38,122 nt of DNA from Sporomusaceae bacterium. GTDB lineage: Bacteria > Bacillota_C > Negativicutes > Sporomusales_B > UBA7701. Both the position numbers and the translations under genes were made by a program. Shown in pieces: positions 31,353 through 38,122 of this stretch. Position 1 is the stretch's first letter. Every line of letters begins with the position of its first letter. The stretch spans positions 1-38,122 of the forward strand of contig JALHDI010000015.1 in the NCBI GenBank assembly GCA_022839045.1, written 5' to 3'. Below the pieces are notes generated by a model, which made no database searches, was not told where the DNA came from, and saw nothing but the letters and a program-made list of their open reading frames with translations.

Positions 31353-32297
31353 TTATTTTATCGTTATCGTTTGCCGAAAGAATACCCTGTAGTCATCCCA
31401 TTTCTCATCATATTTGACAAACGGCCCAGTCAGATTACCCCCACGCGCACCAATGACATCGCGAACACTTTGAGGTTGTACAGAGGCCATCGGAGATTGG
31501 ATTGACAGGCTATACGTTCCGGGCGGTAACGCGGAACCCTTATTAGAGAAGGTGGCAGTGGTGAACGTCCCATTACTAACTTTGACTTTATCCTGAGCAG
31601 CATAACTTATATTCGGATTTCCCAGAGCTATCATTAATTCCATGCCGCTAGGGAGATTCGTCTTCCCCGAAAACTGAACCCTACCATTGTCAGCCCTTGC
31701 CTCAATGCTAAAGTCAACCTCGATCTTTGAACTAGCGGCCACGACTGGTTTTGTTTTTTCGATACCGAAGATTATTGCGTTTTCGCCCTTTGTGCCTCCC
31801 GCGTCTTGGACGTAAACGAATTGAAAGTCTATATCGTTCTTGGTTATTCGGCTACGTTTGTTCTGTAGTGCGTTCGAGATACCGTCTTTGATAAAATTCT
31901 TATTATCCTTAAACTCGGGGTACATCTTTTCAACAAGTTTATCAATATAAGCCAGGTCTTTGTTGCCAGGGGTGTTGTCACCGTTAAGCCATATGGTTAG
32001 CACCACGTTGTCTAGCAACTTATTTTTCTCGGATATAGAAACTTCAATCTGCTTTTTGGGAGATTCCTTCAGGATTCCTCTTGCTGTGATCTGCCCGCTG
32101 GAGTTCGGCCCGCTGTCAGGGCTTATATTGAACTTTTCTGCGTCCTTAAAGTATGCCAATAGTTCAGCTTTATAGTTTTCGGTAGTAAATGGGTTGACGG
32201 GCTTCTTGACTTCAGGCTTAACCGACGGTTGTCCCCCACACCCCGCTATCAGTATAATCAGTGCAAGTACCACTGTAGTAAGCAACCGTTTGGTCAT
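31353..32297 (-). CDS. Predicted lipoprotein of unknown function
   Basis: A 314-residue exported lipoprotein: a positively charged start, a hydrophobic stretch and the lipobox LIAGC with Cys20 as the lipidation site. A linker with Lys/Pro (KPEVKKPVNPF) is followed by an alpha/beta region (about 30-180). A beta-rich C-terminal domain (EARADNGRVQFSGKTNLPSG to FRQTITIK) resembles a small immunoglobulin-like or carbohydrate-type fold. No named family is recognised. A strong AAAGGAGG site precedes the ATG. A 10-bp hairpin (CAAGCACCGG / CCGGTGCTTG, 31317-31343) lies after its stop but lacks a T-run. Confidence 0.75.
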   Translation of the reverse strand: MTKRLLTTVVLALIILIAGCGGQPSVKPEVKKPVNPFTTENYKAELLAYFKDAEKFNISPDSGPNSSGQITARGILKESPKKQIEVSISEKNKLLDNVVLTIWLNGDNTPGNKDLAYIDKLVEKMYPEFKDNKNFIKDGISNALQNKRSRITKNDIDFQFVYVQDAGGTKGENAIIFGIEKTKPVVAASSKIEVDFSIEARADNGRVQFSGKTNLPSGMELMIALGNPNISYAAQDKVKVSNGTFTTATFSNKGSALPPGTYSLSIQSPMASVQPQSVRDVIGARGGNLTGPFVKYDEKWDDYRVFFRQTITIK

Positions 32298-32377
32298 TAA
32301 TTAGCCACCTCCTTTTTATGCCACAATTCTACATTTTACATATTTATCCTTTGCAGTAAAACAAAAACAGAACCGAA

Positions 32378-32474
32378 GGTGCCTGGGGCAAGCGTGAAGC
32401 AGGCACCGATCCGGACAATATGCGGCTATCTAATTGTGACATGAAAGGGCGAGATAATTTCGCCCTTTCTTTTT
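32378..32474 (+). ncRNA. Two-hairpin element ending in a terminator, possible small RNA or leader
   Basis: GGTGCCTG (32378-32385) pairs perfectly with CAGGCACC (32400-32407). A second stem GAAAGGGCGA (32443-32452) / TCGCCCTTTC (32460-32469) is followed by T5. No plus-strand gene lies upstream, so the terminator must end a non-coding transcript or a relic. It is 209 bases upstream of hxsD. No known riboswitch class is matched. Remaining bases between 32298 and 32682 hold no gene. Confidence 0.4.
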
Positions 32475-32682
32475 CTGTTGGACGTATCGATTTATAACAT
32501 AAAACTTGGGGTGATACGAGCCTCATTAAACGATAGTAGAGAAGTGACAATCGCAACAGACCAGAAGATTCGACAGTATTAAAGACACTACCAAACTTTT
32601 ATTCCACAATTTGGGAGGTTTATTGAGTGCTAATGACGAAAAATAAAATATTTATCAGTACTTTGTCAGTGGAGGAAAATCA

Positions 32683-33012
32683 TTGAAAGAAGGCTTTATT
32701 GAAGAACTTAAACCAGGTATCTTTTTTGTTACTTTATCCAAGGCCATGTACGAAAGGGAGGCTGTCTTTGCAGCGGCCTATAAGTTCCGTGACAAGTTTT
32801 TCATTAGAATCGAACCTGTTGAAGAAACGCATGTAGGGATTTGGTTTGAAGCCAAGCTGGGGCAAGAACCTAATATCGTCAGGAACAGTCTCGGGGAGTT
32901 TTGCAACGAGGTCCTGGACCAGCAGGTCAGGCTGGATTTGGACCAGCGCTTCGGCCACCTTCGGGAAGCCGTTTATGACCAGGCATTTCGGCCTGTAAAT
33001 GGCAAAGGTTGA
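32683..33012 (+). CDS. hxsD: His-Xaa-Ser system protein HxsD
   Basis: A 109-residue small protein placed first in the His-Xaa-Ser cluster. The pattern VFAAAYKFRDKFFIRI, then EFCNEVLDQQVRLDLDQRFG and REAVYDQAF matches HxsD as I know it. It is assumed to be a helper, perhaps a substrate-recognition partner, of the two radical SAM enzymes. The start is TTG with GGAGG seven bases upstream. It overlaps the region before hxsB, whose ATG is 5 bases after the hxsD stop. Confidence 0.82.
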   Translation: MKEGFIEELKPGIFFVTLSKAMYEREAVFAAAYKFRDKFFIRIEPVEETHVGIWFEAKLGQEPNIVRNSLGEFCNEVLDQQVRLDLDQRFGHLREAVYDQAFRPVNGKG

Positions 33013-33017
33013 TTTAT

Positions 33018-34469
33018 ATGGGCTACGAAGACGTCACGCTTTTCCCCTTCACTTACCGTATTTTGCCGCAGGGGTTTCTTGTCGTAAACCAGGCGGGAGA
33101 ATATTTGCTGCTTTCTCATGAAGAATTTGATAAGCTGTTGTCCGGCAACAAAGCACAAATGGGCAGCCTTTATTATCGCTTGAAAGGCAAGCACCTTGTC
33201 GCAGACGGCGATGCTGAATTGTCTATTGAAATGCTGGCTACGAAGCTTAGGACAAGAAAAGGCTATTTAACTTCGTTTACAAGCTTACATATGATTGTTG
33301 TCACCCTGCGGTGCAACTTTTACTGTGACTACTGCCATGCGTCGAGCGCCGACCAGGATAAACCAGGCCTTGATATGAACTGGGAGACGGCAAAGAATGT
33401 CGTTGACACGATATTCAAGTCGCCATCGCCGGTTATTAAGATTGAGTTCCAAGGCGGCGAATCGCTGCTAAATTGGGACGTGGTAAAGGAAATAGTTCTT
33501 TATGCCGAGGTCGTAAACCGGTTTGCCAAACGGGATCTGGAATTCGTTCTGTGTACGAACCTTACCCTGGTTACCCCGGAAATCCTATCTTTTTACAAAA
33601 AACATAAAGTGATGATTTCAACGTCGCTGGACGGACCACAGCCGCTACATGATTTGCACCGGAAATGTCGCGACGGTAGCAGCGGATACGAGACGTTTAG
33701 CCGAAATCTAGAGTTAACACGCAAGCATCTGGGCGAACAGGGATGTTCGGCTTTGCTTACGGTTACCCGGGACCATTTGGACAAGCTACCGCATGTCATT
33801 GACCATTACGTGGAAATGGGGTTTAATGGAATATTCCTGCGAGCCTTGAATCCATACGGATATGCAGTGAAGAATGCCAGCAAATTAGATTATTCAACCG
33901 AGGAGTTTGTAACGGCCTATAAGTCAGCTCTGGATCATATTATCAATCTCAACTTTGCAGGAACACCTTTCACCGAATACTACGCTTCGCTGCTGCTCCA
34001 ACGGATATTGACGCCGTTTTCCACGGGATTCGTCGACCTTCAATCTCCCGCAGGCGCCGGGATAAGTGGGGTCATTTACGACTACAACGGCGACGTCTAT
34101 CCCGTCGACGAAGCGCGGATGCTCGCAAGGATGGGCGATAAGAGATTTTACATGGGGAATGTACTTCAAAATACTTATGAGGATCTTTTCAATGGGCGCT
34201 TAATTCAGGACTTGGTTTATAACAGTTGTGTAGAGGTTCTGCCCGGATGCGCCACCTGTGCATATCAAATTTACTGCGGCTCTGACCCGATCAGAAACTA
34301 CGTGGAATCAGGCGACCTTATCGGCAGCCGGCCGGATAGTGGGTTCTGCCAAAAGAATAAAGGAATTCTCGATCACATCTTTGAGCTTTTGCTCCAAAAC
34401 GACACACGCATAAACAACCTTTTCTGGTCATGGATTACGATGCGAAATCTGAAGGATGTGGAGATATGA
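33018..34469 (+). CDS. hxsB: His-Xaa-Ser system radical SAM maturase HxsB
   Basis: A 483-residue radical SAM enzyme expected to modify the His-Xaa-Ser repeat protein. The N-terminal part (LPQGFLVVNQAGEYLLLSHEEF) resembles a peptide-recognition segment. The [4Fe-4S]-SAM site is C99-x3-C103-x2-C106 (LRCNFYCDYCH), and FQGGESLLNW is the SAM-binding GGE motif. A Cys-rich C terminus (GCATCAYQIYCG and SGFCQKN) is a SPASM-like auxiliary cluster site. The ATG at 33018 is preferred to the TTG at 33009. The stop overlaps the hxsC start (ATGA). Confidence 0.9.
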   Translation: MGYEDVTLFPFTYRILPQGFLVVNQAGEYLLLSHEEFDKLLSGNKAQMGSLYYRLKGKHLVADGDAELSIEMLATKLRTRKGYLTSFTSLHMIVVTLRCNFYCDYCHASSADQDKPGLDMNWETAKNVVDTIFKSPSPVIKIEFQGGESLLNWDVVKEIVLYAEVVNRFAKRDLEFVLCTNLTLVTPEILSFYKKHKVMISTSLDGPQPLHDLHRKCRDGSSGYETFSRNLELTRKHLGEQGCSALLTVTRDHLDKLPHVIDHYVEMGFNGIFLRALNPYGYAVKNASKLDYSTEEFVTAYKSALDHIINLNFAGTPFTEYYASLLLQRILTPFSTGFVDLQSPAGAGISGVIYDYNGDVYPVDEARMLARMGDKRFYMGNVLQNTYEDLFNGRLIQDLVYNSCVEVLPGCATCAYQIYCGSDPIRNYVESGDLIGSRPDSGFCQKNKGILDHIFELLLQNDTRINNLFWSWITMRNLKDVEI

Positions 34470-35587
34470 GGACGTTCAAGGGAATTCCTTCGAATCTCCA
34501 TACGCCCATTCTGGGGAGGGTCAGGTTGAATCCTTCAATAATCTCACTGACCCGTGAATCAATATTCGTAACCAATAATCCTCCTTCAACGCTGATTGGC
34601 TATACTGCCGTTTTAAGCAGTAATGAGAATCCTGTTAAAAATTTGCCTGCGGTAACCGGCATCCTCGCAGCCGACATTGCCCAGCTTCATGAGGGTGATG
34701 TAATCCAACTACTGTCTGACGGAACGGTTCAAATTCTGTGGGAAGCACACTCGCCTGATAATGTACTGTTTACGACAGACTACTGCAACTCGAAGTGTAT
34801 CATGTGCCCGCAGATAGCAAGCGAGGAGCTTAGGCATCATTACGCGGTGAGTCAAAAAATCCTGGCCCTCGCAAAGAATACGCGAGTTGAACACATAGGC
34901 ATCACCGGCGGTGAACCTACCTTGGACGTAAATAGCTTGGTGTCCCTCCTAACCACTTGTGCCAGGCAGTTCCCGAAGGCAATGGTTTCGTTATTGACTA
35001 ATGGCAAGAGACTTTCGGACTTTGAAATTGCGCGGCACATATCTCAATCCCACCATCGTATGGTCATATGTATACCGCTTTACGCGGATAACGACGTTGA
35101 ACACGATGAAATTGTCGGCGCGCCAGGCAGCTTTAAAGAGACTATACTCGGGCTATACAATCTGGCCAAGCTGAAACAACCGGTTGAAATAAGGGTAGTT
35201 ATTTTGAAGCAGAATTTTGAACGGTTACCCGACCTAGCTGAATTTATCTATATGAATCTGCCTTTTGCTTGCCATGTTGCCCTGATGGGCATGGAGTGTA
35301 TCGGTCTGGCCGCCGAGAATTTGGCGCGGGTATGGGTTGATCCGGACGAATACCGGGCTCACCTGGAAAAGAGCGTGCGGATTCTCCACCAACGAGCCAT
35401 GAACGTGTCAGTGTACAACCTACCGCACTGTCTGTTGCCTAAACCTTTATGGCGGTTCTCAAGGAACAGCATATCTGCTTGGAAAAGAACCTATCTGCCG
35501 GAATGTGACGGGTGCTCAGAAAAAGACTGCTGTGCAGGACTGTTCGGTACATCCGTGCTGCAAAGTGGTAATATAAGGCCGATTTAA
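34466..35587 (+). CDS. hxsC: His-Xaa-Ser system radical SAM maturase HxsC
   Basis: A 373-residue second radical SAM enzyme of the cluster. The SAM cluster is C107-x3-C111-x2-C114 (DYCNSKCIMCPQ), followed by ITGGEPTLD. Additional cysteines at the end (LPECDGCSEKDCCAGLFG) suggest another Fe-S site. It is translationally coupled to hxsB through ATGA; a longer in-frame start inside hxsB is rejected. The reaction is not known; HxsB and HxsC together are predicted to install modifications in HxsA. Confidence 0.9.
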   Translation: MRTFKGIPSNLHTPILGRVRLNPSIISLTRESIFVTNNPPSTLIGYTAVLSSNENPVKNLPAVTGILAADIAQLHEGDVIQLLSDGTVQILWEAHSPDNVLFTTDYCNSKCIMCPQIASEELRHHYAVSQKILALAKNTRVEHIGITGGEPTLDVNSLVSLLTTCARQFPKAMVSLLTNGKRLSDFEIARHISQSHHRMVICIPLYADNDVEHDEIVGAPGSFKETILGLYNLAKLKQPVEIRVVILKQNFERLPDLAEFIYMNLPFACHVALMGMECIGLAAENLARVWVDPDEYRAHLEKSVRILHQRAMNVSVYNLPHCLLPKPLWRFSRNSISAWKRTYLPECDGCSEKDCCAGLFGTSVLQSGNIRPI

Positions 35588-35623
35588 TGTATGTGGGAAT
35601 TATCATGAAGGGGTGGGTATATT

Positions 35624-36481
35624 GTGAAAAAGTGGCAGCGTTATTCTTCTTACGCTGGTGTCGCGCTTTGGTGGATGCTATCACAACTCGGTTTGGTGTC
35701 GGCGGAACAGTTTAAGATCAAGAACGAATCAGTTGGTGATAATCGTTCCGATGCTTTAAAAAATAGTCCCCTTTACCTTTATCCTGCCTGGACGAGCTTG
35801 GAGTCATTAGGCAAGAATATGAGTTATGAAAATAACCTGGAACAAATGGCTCACTACTCTCACCGTTCGCATAGTTCGCACCGGTCCCATAGCTCTCACC
35901 GTTCTCACTATTCCTCAGCAACTAGCCCGGCCCCAAGCTCCTCTTCATCTTCCGTAGTTGCGGCGGACCTGATGGATGTCCGGACAATGCAGCGTAAGCT
36001 TAATGATTTTGGCTATGAGGCTGGAGCAGTGGACGGCATTAAGGGGGCCCAAACAGTTGTCGCTGTAAAGAAGTTTCAAGAAGACTATGGTTTGTCAATC
36101 GACGGAATTGTTGGCAGCGAAACAAAAAAGCACTTAGAGTCGATTAGTCTGTCGGATATCCAGCGGAAATTGAGAGATTTAGGGTACGAGTGTGATACGT
36201 TAGGAATACGGGATGCAAAAACCATGGCTGCAATCCAGAGTTTCCAGGGAAACTTTGGGCTAGAAACTAATGGAATTATTAATCTTGTAACCAAACAAAA
36301 ATTTGATACACTAAACCTGCTTGATATACAGAAGAAATTGAAATTACTTCGCTATGATGTTGACCCCACTGGAATTCGGGATCTAAAAACTGTTAAAGCT
36401 ATAAAAAGCCTTCAACAAGCTTCTGGTTTACCAACTAACGGAATAATTGATGAAAAGACACAGATGGCATTAGGCATCTAG
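35624..36481 (+). CDS. hxsA: His-Xaa-Ser repeat protein HxsA with peptidoglycan-binding domains
   Basis: A 285-residue exported protein, the likely substrate of HxsB/HxsC. A signal peptide covers residues 1-27 (ending LVSA). Seven uninterrupted His-x-Ser units run from H77 to S97 (HYS, HRS, HSS, HRS, HSS, HRS, HYS; DNA 35852-35914), flanked by a Ser-rich linker. Three peptidoglycan-binding-1-like repeats follow, about 108-170, 171-228 and 229-285, each of the form DIQRKLRDLGYE ... TNGIIN. The GTG start follows AAGGGG, 36 bases after hxsC. The design suggests a modified, wall-bound repeat peptide outside the cell. Confidence 0.9.
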   Translation: MKKWQRYSSYAGVALWWMLSQLGLVSAEQFKIKNESVGDNRSDALKNSPLYLYPAWTSLESLGKNMSYENNLEQMAHYSHRSHSSHRSHSSHRSHYSSATSPAPSSSSSSVVAADLMDVRTMQRKLNDFGYEAGAVDGIKGAQTVVAVKKFQEDYGLSIDGIVGSETKKHLESISLSDIQRKLRDLGYECDTLGIRDAKTMAAIQSFQGNFGLETNGIINLVTKQKFDTLNLLDIQKKLKLLRYDVDPTGIRDLKTVKAIKSLQQASGLPTNGIIDEKTQMALGI

Positions 36482-36666
36482 CCGACTACTTCATCGGTGA
36501 AACTTTGTCTATGAAAGTCCGACAAGATGATAACTTAAAACGAAGGATCAGCTAAAGTAACATAATGGATTGTGTTACCTTTACTCTTAAGGTTGAATTA
36601 CACCTAGATAGGAAATAATGGATATAAAGAGAATACTCCGTATAGAATCGCAATGAGGAGGTACAT

Positions 36667-37011
36667 ATGGAATTCAATTTTACGACTTATGAACCCAAGA
36701 AGGGGACAAGGGCTAAGCAGGTTGAGCCTTTGGCCGAAGTAAAGACAAACGGGCGGATAACATTTAATAAACCTGCGACTGCTTTACTTGAAAACAAACC
36801 TTTCTGTATGCTGGCTTATGACAAGGATAACAAGGCAATCGGGATTTTACCTTCAGAGGAAAAGGGACTAAATTCTTTTGCCATCCGCCACACGAACAGA
36901 GGCGCTTATGTCGGCGCCAAGAAGTTCCTAAAGGATACAGGCCTATTACCGAACGCCAATGTCGCCCATGCCCCCATAAAAGCAGGACAATACATTGCAG
37001 TAAAACTGTAG
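36667..37011 (+). CDS. Small protein of unknown function
   Basis: A 114-residue protein without signal peptide or membrane segment. It reads as a mixed alpha/beta fold (KTNGRITFNKPATALLENKP, GAYVGAKKFLKDTGLLPNAN). I recognise no family. A strong GAGGAGG site precedes the ATG and a terminator follows, so it is expressed independently or at the end of the hxs operon (186 bases after hxsA). The gap before it contains no other gene. Confidence 0.65.
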   Translation: MEFNFTTYEPKKGTRAKQVEPLAEVKTNGRITFNKPATALLENKPFCMLAYDKDNKAIGILPSEEKGLNSFAIRHTNRGAYVGAKKFLKDTGLLPNANVAHAPIKAGQYIAVKL

Positions 37012-37012
37012 T

Positions 37013-37041
37013 AAAAGGGTGGGAGAGATCCCGCCCTTTTT
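37013..37041 (+). terminator. Terminator after the 114-residue gene
   Basis: A 12-bp stem AAAAGGGTGGGA / TCCCGCCCTTTT (one G-T pair) with a GAGA loop and further T. Confidence 0.85.
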
Positions 37042-37138
37042 GCTTCCTCTCTATCAATAATGTTCCCGTAAAATTTATGGAACAGGGACTTACCGCGGAG
37101 AATGAGGGGTGGCTAAACTGTCCTTTTCTACACACTCG

Positions 37139-37259
37139 AAACACATTGAGTCGGTAGTTCTACTGGAAAGAAAACACACCTGATGAAATCAAGTGTGGCG
37201 TGGATTTGTGGGTTGTGGTAGGAAATGGGATATGTTTCCCCGAACGTGGGGAGAAAACA
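37139..37259 (+). repeat. Structured 121-bp island-border repeat, right copy
   Basis: A direct-orientation homologue of 26323-26442. The hairpins are kept: CACACCTGA-TGAAA-TCAAGTGTG, and CCCC-GAACGT-GGGG in place of CCCTA-GACA-TAGGG. Paired changes within the second stem suggest that the structure, not only the sequence, is preserved. No gene lies between 37042 and 37431. Confidence 0.65.
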
Positions 37260-37324
37260 CTAGGCTGAGTTTCTAAACAAGTAGCTTCTTTAGCTTTGTA
37301 GGATAATCATAAATCATAATAGTT

Positions 37325-37357
37325 AATGCCCCGTTGTCAATCTGACAACGGGGCATT
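37325..37357. terminator. Strong hairpin, terminator-like, near the right border
   Basis: A 15-bp perfect stem AATGCCCCGTTGTCA / TGACAACGGGGCATT with a three-base loop, followed by TCATAACTGTTTTTT. A similar ATGCCC hairpin follows the left repeat copy. It could end transcripts from either strand, including cobO. Confidence 0.6.
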
Positions 37358-37431
37358 TCATAACTGTTTTTTATCGGATCTATATCAAGTGCCTTATGGA
37401 ACTAAACGATTATTGTTTTGGTTACTCGGGG

Positions 37432-38016
37432 TCAGTTCTCAATGCCAAGTCTTGCTTCTACCCCCTGCGTTGAATAATAATGTTTTATTTCTTTCATTTC
37501 AGTAACTAGATCGGCTCGTTCAATGAGTTCTCGGCTCGCCCCTCGACCAGTCAGCACTAATTCAGTGTTCGGGGTCTTGCTGTCAATAAGTGCAAGGAGA
37601 TTTTTCCATTCAAGCAGACCAAAGTATAAGGCGCAATTTACCTCGTCCAGTACCACCAGATCGTATTCGCCGCTCTGCACCGCTTCTTTGGCCCGTTTTA
37701 GACCAGCAGCCACGATGTCTAGATAGTCCGCGGGCGGTTGGCCAGGGGGGAAAATTACAATCTTGTCCTGCCATTTTTGGCACTCTTCATCGGATAACAT
37801 ACCTTCCTTAGCAATAAAAAACGGTTTCCCCACCGAGTCCACAATAAGGTTCGGCCCTAACTTGGCCATAACTTTGTGCTCGCTGTACTCAAGAGTTTTC
37901 ATGAACTGGAGGAATAATACCCGTTTACCAGCTCCCAGAGCACGGATGGCAAGCCCTAGCGCAGCAGTCGTTTTTCCTTTGCCATTGCCAGTATAAACTT
38001 GAACATAACCTTTCAT
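37432..38016 (-). CDS. cobO: Cob(I)yrinic acid a,c-diamide adenosyltransferase
   Basis: A 194-residue CobA/CobO/BtuR-type enzyme that transfers the adenosyl group of ATP to cob(I)alamin precursors. The P-loop GNGKGKTT is at residues 10-17. LVVLDEVNCALYFGLL is the Walker B/strand motif, and LVLTGRGASRELIERADLVTEM is the typical C-terminal family block. The ATG is preceded only by GTAGAAA, with no good ribosome binding site. An IS21-like end begins about seven bases upstream of the start, so native control is probably lost. Confidence 0.93.
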   Translation of the reverse strand: MKGYVQVYTGNGKGKTTAALGLAIRALGAGKRVLFLQFMKTLEYSEHKVMAKLGPNLIVDSVGKPFFIAKEGMLSDEECQKWQDKIVIFPPGQPPADYLDIVAAGLKRAKEAVQSGEYDLVVLDEVNCALYFGLLEWKNLLALIDSKTPNTELVLTGRGASRELIERADLVTEMKEIKHYYSTQGVEARLGIEN

Positions 38017-38023
38017 TTTCTAC

Positions 38024-38122
38024 TGTCAACGCCGATTTGATTTTGCATGAAAATGGCGTTTGAATTTTGCATGTTTGTGGCGACGGGTTACTGCTGTTTC
38101 TGCTCGAACAGCGTGTTGATGA
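38024..38122 (-). mobile_element. End of an IS21-like insertion sequence (partial)
   Basis: From TGTCAACGCC the sequence has two tandem imperfect units, TTGATTTTGCATGAAAATGGCG and TTGAATTTTGCATGTTTGTGGCG, the multiple-repeat terminus typical of IS21 elements. On the minus strand a frame ending INTLFEQKQQ and a stop (38088-38122) reaches the window edge and would be the C-terminus of the IS helper ATPase (IstB). Family assignment is moderate because only about 100 bases are visible. Confidence 0.55.

Noticed and set aside
32344..32556. Minus-strand 70-residue frame upstream of the lipoprotein gene
   Set aside because: It covers the two-hairpin element, has no ribosome site and no similarity I recognise.
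38019..38029. TTGACA at the IS tip as a promoter for cobO
   Set aside because: A -10 box 16-18 bases further would lie past the start codon inside cobO and none matches well.

Overview
The window reads as chromosomal DNA of an anaerobic, flagellated, endospore-forming Firmicute with a GC-rich core genome. A member of the Negativicutes/Sporomusaceae or a similar clostridial lineage is the best guess. The pointers are strong GGAGG ribosome binding sites, T-box riboswitches, a SpoVD-type penicillin-binding protein with a PASTA domain, a DacF-type carboxypeptidase, an Fe-S L-serine dehydratase, [NiFe]-hydrogenase maturation genes and MotB/CheR. This is inference from gene content; there is no rRNA or marker gene in the window.

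Region 1 (1-25.8 kb, GC-rich, ordinary chromosome). It opens with the end of a lipoate-protein ligase, then lpdA and sdaAB-sdaAA (lipoamide dehydrogenase and serine deamination). A secreted protein of unknown function and an MFS exporter follow on the minus strand. Next come spoVD and polX, a decayed GGDEF gene, and a hydrogenase protease-hypA-hypB-amidohydrolase operon. Alanine dehydrogenase has a sigma-54-type promoter. After it come motB, cheR, dacF, a class V aminotransferase with a Cys-rich tail, and a small zinc-ribbon gene.

Region 2 (19.5-24.8 kb) is a tryptophan acquisition locus. One Trp-specific T-box precedes the ECF energizing module (ecfA1-ecfA2-ecfT). A second Trp-specific T-box precedes a TrpP-like substrate-binding membrane protein, which is translationally coupled to a phenylacetate-CoA-ligase-family gene. 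Both specifier codons read TGG and both T-box bulges read TGGC, as expected for tRNA-Trp. I infer that the cell imports tryptophan, and possibly salvages indoleacetate, when charged tRNA-Trp is low. Two related palindromic MITE-like elements lie beside this locus.

Region 3 (25.9-37.4 kb) is an AT-richer accessory island starting just after a tRNA-Val gene. It carries a SIR2-HerA type antiphage pair, a KTSC-domain gene, a DUF4238 gene broken by an in-frame stop, a lipoprotein, and a complete His-Xaa-Ser radical SAM maturation cluster (hxsD-hxsB-hxsC-hxsA). Two homologous copies of a structured 120-bp repeat of unknown nature bracket this cargo as direct repeats. No integrase or transposase is visible inside.

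The window closes with cobO on the minus strand. The end of an IS21-like element lies about 7 bp upstream of its start codon.
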